Of a stretch of DNA of 64,000 nt, positions 50,254-58,462 are shown one piece after another. Below the pieces are notes generated by a model that was given only the letters and a program-made list of their open reading frames with translations, made no database searches and had not been told where the DNA came from. Position numbers and translations under genes: made by a program. The stretch comes from Alteribacter keqinensis (GTDB taxonomy: Bacteria; Bacillota; Bacilli; Bacillales; Salisediminibacteriaceae), in NCBI RefSeq assembly GCF_003710255.1, contig NZ_RHIB01000001.1, forward strand, positions 1,612,001-1,676,000. Reading direction: 5' to 3'. The stretch's first letter is position 1; every line of letters begins with the position of its first letter.

Positions 50254-50904
50254 TCAGCTGAACTGTTCGCGGATGACCTGAAGAGCATTCTCGGAAACAA
50301 TTTCTTTCCCGTACTCTTTGATACGGTAGATCGTCGTATCCGATTCGTAGCCGAACTCCAGCATGCGGCTCAGATGATTATCCTGCTCTTCATCAGTATA
50401 TTTTTCATCAAGTGTTACATACATGTAGTAGCGGTTTTCAAAGTGATGGAGACTCGTTTCAATATCTTCATCGAAGCTCTTGCATAGTGAGATCACGTCT
50501 TCAAAATCGGCAAATCCGATCACAAGACTGAGAGTAAGATCTTTCTCACCGTCTTCATCTTCTCCCCTGAAGCGGCTGTCCAGCATATCGGCAATGTTAT
50601 CATCCACTGCCTGATCGTTTTTATCATCTCCGACAGGAATTTCAAGCTTCACATTACCATCATTCACCTGGCCGCGGGTTACAATCACTTCAAGACCCCG
50701 GTCAAGTGCATGCACCTGAACCCAGAGAGGGCCTTCGATTTCGAAGCTTTCCTGATCATTCGCTTCGTTCATCATTTCGAAGAACAGCTCTTCGCCACGT
50801 TCGCGATTGTACCAGATTTCATCTTTATCAAAACCGCGCTTTTCAATATCTTTATATGTGATAAAAAATTTAAGTGTCGTATCGTTCACGCGTTCGATAT
50901 CCAT
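50254..50904 (-). CDS. mecA: ClpC adaptor protein MecA
   Basis: Adaptor of 216 residues that brings ComK, and other targets, to the ClpCP protease and activates ClpC. The N-terminal substrate domain starts MDIERVNDTTLKFFITYKDI, a central acidic linker (about 80-115) follows, and the C-terminal ClpC-binding domain has LVIGFADFEDVISLCKSF, NRYYMYVTLDEKYTDEEQ and the closing EYGKEIVSENALQVIREQ. An AAGGGTGA site supports the start at 50904. Competence is normally blocked by MecA; CoiA and Spx, which also meet this circuit, are nearby. Confidence 0.95.
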   Translation of the reverse strand: MDIERVNDTTLKFFITYKDIEKRGFDKDEIWYNRERGEELFFEMMNEANDQESFEIEGPLWVQVHALDRGLEVIVTRGQVNDGNVKLEIPVGDDKNDQAVDDNIADMLDSRFRGEDEDGEKDLTLSLVIGFADFEDVISLCKSFDEDIETSLHHFENRYYMYVTLDEKYTDEEQDNHLSRMLEFGYESDTTIYRIKEYGKEIVSENALQVIREQFS

Positions 50905-51117
50905 AAATCGTTCACCCTTCCATTTGAGTATTGGTGTCGTCCAATTAATCACTTTATTATTTTTCTTTTACCCAATGAGATGCATCTTCAATCCGAATGG
51001 GGGGTAGTTCCTATTCTAAAAGAAGTTCGTATGAAATGAAATAGTCCTGCTCATTTTTGTATTTGAACACCTGCATCCGGTCATCCTGGCGACACAAAAA
51101 CCGCTGCACTTTTTACT

Positions 51118-51164
51118 ATGTCCGGCCTTCAGGGGAAATCCATGTTCTGAATCCGCCTGGACAT
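51118..51164 (+). other. Structured hairpin in the mecA-yjbE intergenic region
   Basis: ATGTCCGGC pairs with GCCTGGACAT (one bulge) and, inside it, TTCAG pairs with CTGAA around GGGAAATCCATGTT. It stands about 120 bases upstream of the yjbE start. It does not fit the yybP-ykoY manganese riboswitch consensus that often precedes TerC-family genes. It could be a leader element or a terminator without T-run. The rest of the 378-bp gap holds only presumed promoter DNA. Confidence 0.4.
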
Positions 51165-51282
51165 GTATACATTATTATGACTGCATGAAAGGACCAGCTG
51201 TCTCTACCATCCTTATGTTTCTATACTCCGTTAAAGAATGGGTTTAACTGATTTTATCGTTTATGCGGGGAGGAATCAACCA

Positions 51283-51960
51283 TTGAATTCTGATTTTTTT
51301 GTCGCTTTGCTCACCGTCATCGGCATCGACCTGATTTTAGGCGGAGACAACGCCATTGTCGTAGCCATGGCGTGCCGCAAACTCCCTCCAGCTCTAAGAA
51401 ATAAAGCCATTGTTATCGGTATTGCTTTTGCCATCCTCGCCAGGGGTTTTTTAACCATTATAGCAATTCATTTACTATCTATACCTTATTTAATGGGGAT
51501 TGGCGGCGTTCTTCTTTTTTGGATCGCCTACAAGCTTCTTACATCTTCTGAGGGTGAACATCATGTCGCTGGTTCCGTAAGTGTATTTGCGGCTATTAAG
51601 ACGATTGTCATTGCCGACGTGGTGATGGGTTTTGATAATGTTCTTGCTGTTGCCGGCGCGGCCGATGGTGATACCCTCATCGTATTTTTGGGCCTTTTAA
51701 TCTCTGTCCCGATTTTAATATGGGGAAGCAAAATCATTTTGTTTCTGATGAAAAAGTTCCCCGTTATTCTTTATGCAGGAGCAGCAATTCTTGCTTTTAC
51801 AGCTTCTGCGATGATTTCCCATGAACCAGTCGTCTATTTCTTCCTGGCCGACTACGGTATCCCGCCCATTGTCCTGTCGCTGTGTTTAATTACAGCTGTG
51901 GTACTGGCCGGATTTCTCCGTAACCGGGTTCAGACGATCGTATATTTTAAGAATCAGTGA
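51283..51960 (+). CDS. yjbE: TerC-family membrane protein (YjbE)
   Basis: Membrane protein of 225 residues with about seven helices. TVIGIDLILGGDNAIVVAMA and IVIADVVMGFDNVLAVAGAA carry the two paired Asp-Asn motifs (GGDN and GFDN) of the TerC family. Recent work on B. subtilis TerC proteins (YceF, YkoY) links the family to manganese export and metalation of secreted enzymes; YjbE is less studied. A TTG at 51283 with GGAGG nine bases before it is the best start; a GTG or ATG further up lacks a site. It is divergent from mecA. Confidence 0.9.
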   Translation: MNSDFFVALLTVIGIDLILGGDNAIVVAMACRKLPPALRNKAIVIGIAFAILARGFLTIIAIHLLSIPYLMGIGGVLLFWIAYKLLTSSEGEHHVAGSVSVFAAIKTIVIADVVMGFDNVLAVAGAADGDTLIVFLGLLISVPILIWGSKIILFLMKKFPVILYAGAAILAFTASAMISHEPVVYFFLADYGIPPIVLSLCLITAVVLAGFLRNRVQTIVYFKNQ

Positions 51961-52117
51961 CCGGTGTAGCAGACATAAATCTGATGATGTATGATGCAGC
52001 CGGAATGTCCTTCGCTTTCCGCAGAGGTGTCTCCTTTTTTAAAACAACAAAGACCTTTAGAACAATCACCTTATAGAAAAAAGGCCTCTGCTGACAAGAA
52101 CAGAAGGCCTCGGTTAC

Positions 52118-52519
52118 TTATTCGTTTACGAGCTTCTTCGTTGCTTCCTGCAATTGAAAGGTTCGTACTTTCCGTGGCAGGAATCTGCGAATTTCAGCTT
52201 CATTGTAGCCAACCTGGATCCGTTTCTCATCCATTATAATCGGTCTTCTCAAAAGCCCCGGATGATCGCTGATCAGCTGAAATAAATCCTGGAGCGGCAT
52301 ATCGTCGATATCAACTTCCAGTTCCTGAAAGACTTTGGATCGTGTAGAAATAATTTCATCAGTGCCGTCTTCTGTCATACGGACAACCTCTTTTACCTCT
52401 TCAACAGATAATGGCTCGGAAAAGATGTTACGTTCCACAAATGCGATATCGTGCTCCTGAAGCCATGCTTTTGCTTTTCGGCAGGATGTGCAACTAGGCG
52501 ATGTGAACAACGTTACCAT
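52118..52519 (-). CDS. spxA: Global stress regulator Spx
   Basis: ArsC-like regulator of 133 residues that binds the alpha subunit of RNA polymerase and turns on thiol-stress genes. The redox switch C10-T-S-C13 ([20 protein letters not shown]) and the [19 protein letters not shown] loop are intact. Spx is normally degraded by ClpXP with SpxH (43217-44140). The ATG at 52519 follows GGGAG at ten bases. A TATAAT-like -10 lies at 52602-52607 (minus strand) with a poor -35, and overlapping inverted repeats sit upstream of it, suggesting regulated transcription as in B. subtilis. Confidence 0.95.
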   Translation of the reverse strand: MVTLFTSPSCTSCRKAKAWLQEHDIAFVERNIFSEPLSVEEVKEVVRMTEDGTDEIISTRSKVFQELEVDIDDMPLQDLFQLISDHPGLLRRPIIMDEKRIQVGYNEAEIRRFLPRKVRTFQLQEATKKLVNE

Positions 52520-52646
52520 GTAAACCGATTCTCCCTTCCAGTTATGATTCATGTATGAAAATGATGTATTCTGCTTTAAGTTAGTGAATGCTACAACACT
52601 TATTATACAATAATAATTTTAATTTGACTAGGGCATTATTCAAAAA

Positions 52647-52707
52647 CTTGTACGGACGTTATACAAGGTGTATAACTTCACGAGTGCAGATATATCAGGT
52701 ATATACC
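52647..52707. promoter_or_regulatory. Cluster of overlapping inverted repeats upstream of spxA
   Basis: CTTGTA-N9-TACAAG (52647-52667) overlaps GTTATACA-AGG-TGTATAAC (52658-52676), and a GGTATATACC palindrome follows at 52698-52707. They lie 40-110 bases upstream of the presumed spxA -10. B. subtilis spx is repressed by PerR and YodB; these sites look like targets of such redox regulators, but I cannot assign one. The gap 52520-52868 holds no gene. Confidence 0.5.
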
Positions 52708-52868
52708 ACGAACCTTAGAATGATAAACATTTATTTGTAGAAATCACGAAACTTTTTATGTAATCGCAACGGGTTTACGGAAGAAGAATGAATATTATTT
52801 CACTTTCGTTATCATTTACCTGCCTGTCATTCTCATTCCGGATTACCTGTTCTCAGTTTACCACTTGG

Positions 52869-52901
52869 AAAAACTGCCTTACATAGGGCAAGGCAGTTTT
52901 T
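52869..52901. terminator. Intrinsic terminator, bidirectional
   Basis: AAAAACTGCCTT pairs perfectly with AAGGCAGTTTTT around ACATAGGGC, just past the stop codon of the gene at 52917-53051. Confidence 0.9.
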
Positions 52902-52916
52902 CACTATTTTATAGAT

Positions 52917-53051
52917 TTATGCAATTGTTTTAGACTGTGCTGACGGCTGACGTCTTGGGATGCGGTTCACATCGTTCCACTTACGTTTAAGCAGATCCTG
53001 CCAGAGCTGCTTTTTTCGCTTACGGCGCTGCTTCTCTTTTCCTTTCATCAT
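52917..53051 (-). CDS. Small very basic protein (44 aa)
   Basis: The frame MMKGKEKQRRKRKKQLWQDL is followed by LKRKWNDVNRIPRRQPSAQS and KTIA. Sixteen of 44 residues are Lys or Arg. AAAGGAG lies six bases upstream and a strong terminator 16 bases after the stop, so it has all the parts of a gene. It could bind RNA or act with the neighbouring acetyltransferase gene on the same strand. I do not recognise a family. Confidence 0.6.
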   Translation of the reverse strand: MMKGKEKQRRKRKKQLWQDLLKRKWNDVNRIPRRQPSAQSKTIA

Positions 53052-53081
53052 TCCACACTCCTTTGCTTCATGCTGAACGGT

Positions 53082-53651
53082 TTAAACGGGCGGCTGGGCT
53101 TTATCATCTTCCTCTTCGAAACTGAACACTTTGTCCGTTTCGTCGTAGGATTCACCGTAAATTTGTTCATCTTTATACGTATGAATCGTTTCATACGTAT
53201 GTCTCATCTTATTATAGATGCTTTCCTCTGACTCGTTCGACGGTGACCAGAATAAAATCTCCATTTCGTTAATTTTACCTGTATCAAGAGAGCGTCTGCG
53301 GTAACCGATGGATTTAGCATGTTCAAACCCTTCTCTTTTGTAAAAGCGCTGTCGTTTTTCCGTATCGGAATCATCATAATCGACCGGCTCTACTTCCAGA
53401 ATAATGGGTTTGTTTTTTACTTTGAGGCCATTAAGCAGCTTTTTTCCGATTCCTTTTCCTCTCGCTGCTTTTGAAACGAACAAATAGTCAATGAAAATGA
53501 AATCGTCCATCTCTGCATACATCATAACGTGGTACTCACTTTCATCTTTTTTGTACACGTCTTTTTTCTCTTTCAAGAGTAAATCCATATGCTCTTTCGA
53601 CTTCATTTCCTCAACAGGAAAATACTGATTCAGCTTTTCATACCAGTTCAT
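53082..53651 (-). CDS. yjbC: GNAT-family acetyltransferase (YjbC)
   Basis: Cytoplasmic protein of 189 residues. The GNAT core shows FIDYLFVSKAARGKGIGKKL, including the acetyl-CoA-binding R-G-x-G-x-G/K loop, then IILEVEPVDYDDSDTEKRQR and FYKREGFEHAKSIGYRRRSL. After about residue 140 an acidic C-terminal extension follows. B. subtilis YjbC, next to spx and cotranscribed with it, belongs to the salt- and cell-wall-stress-induced genes. Here a small gene and a terminator separate yjbC from spxA, so the two are probably not one transcript. The substrate is unknown. Confidence 0.87.
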   Translation of the reverse strand: MNWYEKLNQYFPVEEMKSKEHMDLLLKEKKDVYKKDESEYHVMMYAEMDDFIFIDYLFVSKAARGKGIGKKLLNGLKVKNKPIILEVEPVDYDDSDTEKRQRFYKREGFEHAKSIGYRRRSLDTGKINEMEILFWSPSNESEESIYNKMRHTYETIHTYKDEQIYGESYDETDKVFSFEEEDDKAQPPV

Positions 53652-53937
53652 TGTCCGTTACCTCCATAAGTTTCTTTCAAACAATCGTACTAGGTGTGTG
53701 CAAGGTCTTCCTTACTCTATTATAAGGGAAAACGGCTGAGAGATAAAACGCTAACATCCATTTCATTGCGATAATTAACAGCATCTTGACATCTGCCGGC
53801 CGAACACCGGTGCCGTTATTAAAAAAACGCCTGCATCCTTTAAATTCCTTTAAATCACAACGTTTATTCATGAAATTTATGGAAGGTACTATCTTTTTAG
53901 CATTCTTTGCTTCTTCTCGAGTTTAATTAAAAGTAAG

Positions 53938-54127
53938 AAGTTGATTTGCGCTCATTGCGCTCCGTTTCCGCGGGCGGTTTGGGAGCCTCCTCGCGCTTCG
54001 CACTGCGGGGTCTCCCCTGAACTCGCTTTTCCCGCAGGAGTGTCGCGCATTAGCTCCAATCAACACCTGTTTTTAATAACAATAATCTTTAACACATTAT
54101 AAAAGCAAAGCCCATTTTTGCTGCAAC
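53938..54127 (-). repeat. GC-rich interspersed repeat, full copy (opposite orientation)
   Basis: Its reverse complement agrees with 14775-14958 over nearly its whole length, from TGCAGCAAAAATGGGCTTTG through ACTCCTGCGGGAAAAGCGAG to GGAGCGCAATGAGCGCAAAT. The inverted ends GTTGATT and AATCAACAC are kept. It is one of three copies in the gap 53652-54811, which contains no supported gene. Confidence 0.75.
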
Positions 54128-54229
54128 AAACACTAAGAACATAAATAATAAAAACATTTGAAATTTAAGGTATGAAAATAGGAATGATTTTTTTCGGGAA
54201 GGTTATTTTAAATCTCTGTTTCTCGAAGC

Positions 54230-54360
54230 ATTGTACGGAGTAGAACGGAATACGCGAGACTCCTGCGGAAGTTCGAGGCAGACGAAACCCCACAGGGGCA
54301 AAGCACTGAGGAGGCTCTGCGCGAGTCCGCGGAAAGGGAGTGTATTCTGTTCAACGAATC
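54230..54360 (+). repeat. GC-rich interspersed repeat copy
   Basis: It has GAGACTCCTGCGGAAG, GACGAAACCCCACAGG, GAGGAGGCTC and GAGTCCGCGGAAAGGGAG in order, with TTGTACGGAGTAGAACGG and CTGTTCAACGAA as flanking ends that differ from the 14775 type. A second subfamily is likely. Confidence 0.65.
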
Positions 54361-54469
54361 TGAATTTCAATCAGGGTTATAACACCCTTCCTAATTCTTT
54401 TAAAATAGCGTTTATTTTTTACGCTGTTTCCGGAAATAATTTGTATTTATACAAGAAGTGATGAAGCCG

Positions 54470-54640
54470 TAGTTCCTGAGACTCCTGTGGCAGTGACGAG
54501 CATTAACATCGTGAGTCCTCTGCGAGTTGCTTCGACGCATAACACTTCGAAGCGTAACTTGTAGAGGAAGAAGCAGGGTTCTTCCTCTCTGCCGGCACCG
54601 CCACGGAAAACGAAGGGCGCGTAGGCTTCAACCAGATTCC
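54470..54640 (+). repeat. Diverged repeat copy with internal hairpin
   Basis: GAGACTCCTGTGGCAG at the left and CGCCACGGAAAACGAAGG at the right match the family frame. The centre contains CGACGCATAACACTTCGAAGCG and an AGAGGAAGAAGCAGGGTTCTTCCTCT region that folds on itself. Confidence 0.5.
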
Positions 54641-54769
54641 CCGCATTGAAGAGAATGATTTAAATAGCAACAATCTATACGAAAAACAGCCATTTTTATT
54701 ACTTTAAACCTGACAGAAGCCGGGGTTCTTTCCTTTTGCCATAATCTCACGACTCTCTTGTAAGCTTCC

Positions 54770-54805
54770 TCCAAAACAAAGAGCAGAACCACAACCGGTT
54801 CTGCC
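54770..54805 (-). terminator. Intrinsic terminator of argH
   Basis: On the minus strand GCAGAACC pairs with GGTTCTGC around GGTTGT, followed by TCTTTGTTTTGG. It lies six bases after the argH stop. Confidence 0.8.
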
Positions 54806-54811
54806 CACTGG

Positions 54812-56188
54812 CTACACTTTAAGTTTTTCTTTTGCGAGGCTCAGCTGCTTTACTACCTGCTTTGGTGCAGTGCCTCCCTCGCTGTTCCTTGCTGCCACCA
54901 CATTTTCGGGGGCGAGTACCCCAAAGATATCCTCTTCAAACAGTTCACTGAAGGACTTATACTCATCAAGTTCAAGCTGAAGAAGGTATTTCTTTTTCCC
55001 GATCGCATACAGGACAACCCGTCCGATCACACTGTGAGCTTCACGGAACGGCATACCTTTGTTGACCAGATAGTCGGCAATGTCCGTGGCATTGGAGTAA
55101 TCCTCATTCACTGCTGCACGCATGGCATCACTCTTTACGGTCATCGTCTCGATCATCGGAGCGAGCATATTAAGAGAGCCCATAACCGTCTCAACCGTGT
55201 CAAACATGCCTTCCTTGTCTTCCTGCATGTCTTTGTTGTAGGCAAGCGGAAGTCCCTTGAGTACGGTAAGCAGACTCATAAGATTCCCGTACACACGGCC
55301 GGTTTTTGCACGGAGAAGCTCAGGTACGTCCGGGTTTTTCTTCTGGGGCATAATACTCGATCCTGTACAGAACGAGTCATCAAGCTCAACAAAGCTGAAT
55401 TCCTCACTGCTCCAGATGACAAGCTCCTCACTCAGACGGGAAATGTGCATCATCATCACAGACGCGGCTGACAAATATTCAAGAATGAAATCACGGTCGC
55501 TTACCGCATCCATACTGTTTGGATACACATCCTGAAAGCCGAGAATCTCAGCTACACGCTCACGGTCAATCGGAAATGTTGTTCCGGCCATGGCTCCTGC
55601 ACCAAGAGGCAGGAGGTCCACGCGTTCCAGACTGTCAATGAAGCGCTGTTTGTCGCGCTCAAGCATCCAGAAGTAGGCGAGAATATGGTGGGCAAAAGAA
55701 ACAGGCTGTGCTCTCTGGAGGTGGGTGTACCCGGGAATCATCGTATCAATATGAGCTTCAGCCTGCTCCACGATGGCTCCCTGGACACTTTCAATAAGAG
55801 CGATGGTTTCTTTGGTGTGCTTCTTTAAGTAAAGGTGCATATCTGTTGCCACCTGGTCATTCCGGCTTCTTCCTGTGTGGAGCTTTCCGCCGAGAGGACC
55901 GATTTCTTCGATTAGAAACTTCTCGATATTCATATGAATGTCTTCATCGGCTACCGAATATTCCAGTTCCCCGGCAAGAAGTTTTTTCTTCACACTTTTC
56001 AGACCCGCCGTAATCTTTTCACCGTCATCCTCAGAGATGATCCCCTGTTCAGAGAGCATCTTCACATGGGCAAGGCTGCCTTCGATGTCTTCTTCTGCAA
56101 GCTTCTGGTCAAACCCGATCGAAGCGGTCAGTTCTTCAACTAGTTTATTCGTTTCTTTAGTAAAGCGGCCTCCCCATAATTTTGACAC
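54812..56188 (-). CDS. argH: Argininosuccinate lyase
   Basis: Final step of arginine synthesis: argininosuccinate to arginine and fumarate. It has 458 residues and is cytoplasmic, a homotetramer in the fumarase/aspartase superfamily. The N-terminus [20 protein letters not shown] is typical, [20 protein letters not shown] and [20 protein letters not shown] are the substrate loops, and [20 protein letters not shown] carries the catalytic Ser of the signature loop. It starts two bases after the argG stop, so it is cotranscribed with argG. Confidence 0.97.
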   Translation of the reverse strand: MSKLWGGRFTKETNKLVEELTASIGFDQKLAEEDIEGSLAHVKMLSEQGIISEDDGEKITAGLKSVKKKLLAGELEYSVADEDIHMNIEKFLIEEIGPLGGKLHTGRSRNDQVATDMHLYLKKHTKETIALIESVQGAIVEQAEAHIDTMIPGYTHLQRAQPVSFAHHILAYFWMLERDKQRFIDSLERVDLLPLGAGAMAGTTFPIDRERVAEILGFQDVYPNSMDAVSDRDFILEYLSAASVMMMHISRLSEELVIWSSEEFSFVELDDSFCTGSSIMPQKKNPDVPELLRAKTGRVYGNLMSLLTVLKGLPLAYNKDMQEDKEGMFDTVETVMGSLNMLAPMIETMTVKSDAMRAAVNEDYSNATDIADYLVNKGMPFREAHSVIGRVVLYAIGKKKYLLQLELDEYKSFSELFEEDIFGVLAPENVVAARNSEGGTAPKQVVKQLSLAKEKLKV

Positions 56189-56190
56189 GG

Positions 56191-57417
56191 TTATACCTCC
56201 TCTTTCACCTGCGTTGGCATTTCTTTCTTATGCACATCTGCGTATACTTTCGTTGATAAACCGAACAGCTTGATAAAGCCTTCTGCTGCTTTATGATCGA
56301 ACGCGTCGCCTTTTGAATACGTAGCGAGATCCGCGTTGTAAAGGCTGTTCGCAGATTTTCTTGCAACCACCTGATAGTTTCCTTTGAACAACTTCACTTT
56401 GATTGTTCCGGAAACAACGTCCTGAGTCTGGTCAATGAACGCTTCCAGCGCGTTTTTCAATGGTGAGAACCACAGACCTTCATAGATCAGTTCTGTCATT
56501 TTGTTATCCACTTGTGTTTTAAACTGCGTCACTTCACGAGGAAGGGTTAACAGCTCCAACTCTTTGTGGGCATGAATCAGAATAAGAGCAGCGGCATTTT
56601 CGTATACTTCACGGCTCTTTATCCCAACCAGACGGTTTTCTACATGATCAATTCTTCCGACACCGTGTGTCCCTCCGATTTCGTTCAGCTTCTCGATGAT
56701 CTGGACAAAGTCCATTGATTCTCCGTTGAGCGCCACGGGGAGCCCTTTTTCAAATTCAATGTCAACGTACTCCTCTTTGTCCGGTGTCATCGTAATCGGC
56801 GCTGTCCATTCAAATGCGTCTTCAGGTGCTTCTGCCCATGTATCTTCAAGAACACCTGCTTCACATGCGCGGCCCCAGATGTTTGCATCAATGGAATACG
56901 GCTTATCAACATTTACCGGTACATCAATGCCTTTTTCCTTCGCATATTCGATTTCTTCATCACGGTTCATTCCCCATTCACGAACAGGAGCAATAACCTG
57001 AAGATCCGGGTTCAATGCCTGGATGGAAACATCAAAACGTACCTGGTCGTTTCCTTTTCCTGTGCATCCGTGAGCCACGGCTACGGCACCTTCCTGCTCG
57101 GCAACTTCAACGAGAAGCTTGGCGATTAACGGTCGTGAAAGAGCCGAACTCAGCGGGTACTTCCCTTCATATAAACAGTTGGACTTCAACGCAGGCGCCA
57201 GATACCCTTTTGCCAGAAGTTCCTTTCCTTCAATCATGATGGCTTTTACAGCTCCTGTATCAAGCGCTTTTTGTCGGATCGCTTCAAGATCCTTCCCTTC
57301 ACCTACATCAATCCCAAGGGCGATAACATCATAATCGTATTTTTCCTCAATCCACTTGATGGACACGCTTGTATCTAAACCTCCGGAATAAGCAAGAACC
57401 ACTTTACCTTTACTCAT
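56191..57417 (-). CDS. argG: Argininosuccinate synthase
   Basis: Joins citrulline and aspartate with ATP to give argininosuccinate. It has 408 residues. The PP-loop [40 protein letters not shown] and [20 protein letters not shown] are as in other bacterial enzymes. The second of two adjacent in-frame starts (ATG 57417) has GGAG eight bases upstream. Two ArgR/AhrC-like boxes lie in the 67-bp gap to argF, so argGH is probably regulated separately from, or in addition to, the upstream cluster. Confidence 0.97.
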   Translation of the reverse strand: MSKGKVVLAYSGGLDTSVSIKWIEEKYDYDVIALGIDVGEGKDLEAIRQKALDTGAVKAIMIEGKELLAKGYLAPALKSNCLYEGKYPLSSALSRPLIAKLLVEVAEQEGAVAVAHGCTGKGNDQVRFDVSIQALNPDLQVIAPVREWGMNRDEEIEYAKEKGIDVPVNVDKPYSIDANIWGRACEAGVLEDTWAEAPEDAFEWTAPITMTPDKEEYVDIEFEKGLPVALNGESMDFVQIIEKLNEIGGTHGVGRIDHVENRLVGIKSREVYENAAALILIHAHKELELLTLPREVTQFKTQVDNKMTELIYEGLWFSPLKNALEAFIDQTQDVVSGTIKVKLFKGNYQVVARKSANSLYNADLATYSKGDAFDHKAAEGFIKLFGLSTKVYADVHKKEMPTQVKEEV

Positions 57418-57435
57418 CACTATCTCTCCTTTATA

Positions 57436-57473
57436 TATGAATGATTATTTACTCTCAAGAATTTTTATACATT
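57436..57473 (-). promoter_or_regulatory. Two ArgR/AhrC-type ARG boxes upstream of argG
   Basis: TATGAATGATTATTTACT (57436-57453) resembles the ARG box core TGAAT-N4-ATTCA. On the minus strand of 57456-57473, AATGTATAAAAATTCTTG matches the B. subtilis box CATGAATAAAAATTCAAG at 14 of 18 positions. Tandem boxes near the start codon are typical for arginine-dependent repression. Confidence 0.65.
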
Positions 57474-57487
57474 CATAGTATAAAAAA

Positions 57488-58462
57488 TTAGTTGCTCATC
57501 GTCAACCGTAATAATGCTTTTTGTGCATGTAATCTGTTTTCGGCTTCGTCAAATACAACCGAGTGTCTGCCGTCAATGACTGATGCTGTAACCTCTTCGC
57601 CGCGATGTGCCGGGAGACAGTGAAGAAAAATAAAATTTTTATCCGCATGACTGCATAAAGCTTCATTTACCTGATACGGAGCAAATACATTTAGACGTTC
57701 TGCCCGTTCGTCTTCATCCCCCATGCTCGCCCACACATCTGTGACAACCACATCGGCGTTCGTGACTGCCTCTATCGGATCCTCCGTTACAGTAATGGCT
57801 GAGTGGTTCTTTGAAGCTATTTTAAGGGCTTTTTTTACAATAGACTCATTCGGCTGATACCCTTTAGGACTTGCAATTGAAATATTCATTCCGGAAAGGG
57901 CGGCACCTTCAATCAGGGAGTGAGTCATATTGTTGTCACCATCACCGACAAAACACACCTTCAGCCCTTTGAGCCGGCCTTTATACTCGATGATCGTCTG
58001 CAGGTCTGCCAGCACCTGGGCAGGGTGATGATCATCTGTCAGACCGTTTATTACAGGAACCGTCGCATGAGTCGCAAGCTCCTCCACTTTGTTATGGGCA
58101 AAGGTTCTAATCATGATGCCGTCAACATAGCGGGAAAGAACTTTGGCTGTATCAGAGATCGACTCCCCGCGGCCGAGCTGAAGGTCCTTTGAACTGAGAA
58201 AGATGCCGTGTCCCCCAAGCTGCTGCATCCCGACTTCAAAGCTGAGCCGCGTTCTTGTGGACGATTTTTCGAAAATCATCCCTAGGGTTTTTCCTTTCAG
58301 GTATTCGTGGGGGATGCCTTGTTTCTGCTTTTGCTTTAATTCTGCCGCTTCTTTAAGAAGAAGGACGAGCTGCTCCTCAGACAAGTCTGCCAAAGTGAGA
58401 AAATCCTTCCCCTTCATTGTCTTCTCAAGTCCTTGCTGTATATTGTTTGTTACCAGTTGCAT
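57488..58462 (-). CDS. argF: Ornithine carbamoyltransferase
   Basis: Makes citrulline from ornithine and carbamoyl phosphate. It has 324 residues. The carbamoyl-phosphate motif is FEKSSTRTRLSFEVGMQQLG, then GLTDDHHPAQVLADLQTIIE, the ornithine-side DVWASMGDEDE and the catalytic HCLPAHRGEEV. GAGGTG lies six bases before the ATG. It overlaps the carB end by 13 bases, completing the order carA-carB-argF as in B. subtilis. Confidence 0.97.
   Translation of the reverse strand: MQLVTNNIQQGLEKTMKGKDFLTLADLSEEQLVLLLKEAAELKQKQKQGIPHEYLKGKTLGMIFEKSSTRTRLSFEVGMQQLGGHGIFLSSKDLQLGRGESISDTAKVLSRYVDGIMIRTFAHNKVEELATHATVPVINGLTDDHHPAQVLADLQTIIEYKGRLKGLKVCFVGDGDNNMTHSLIEGAALSGMNISIASPKGYQPNESIVKKALKIASKNHSAITVTEDPIEAVTNADVVVTDVWASMGDEDERAERLNVFAPYQVNEALCSHADKNFIFLHCLPAHRGEEVTASVIDGRHSVVFDEAENRLHAQKALLRLTMSN

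Noticed and set aside
51040-51282. yybP-ykoY manganese riboswitch before yjbE
   Set aside because: The conserved loops of that riboswitch are missing, although the gene family is right.
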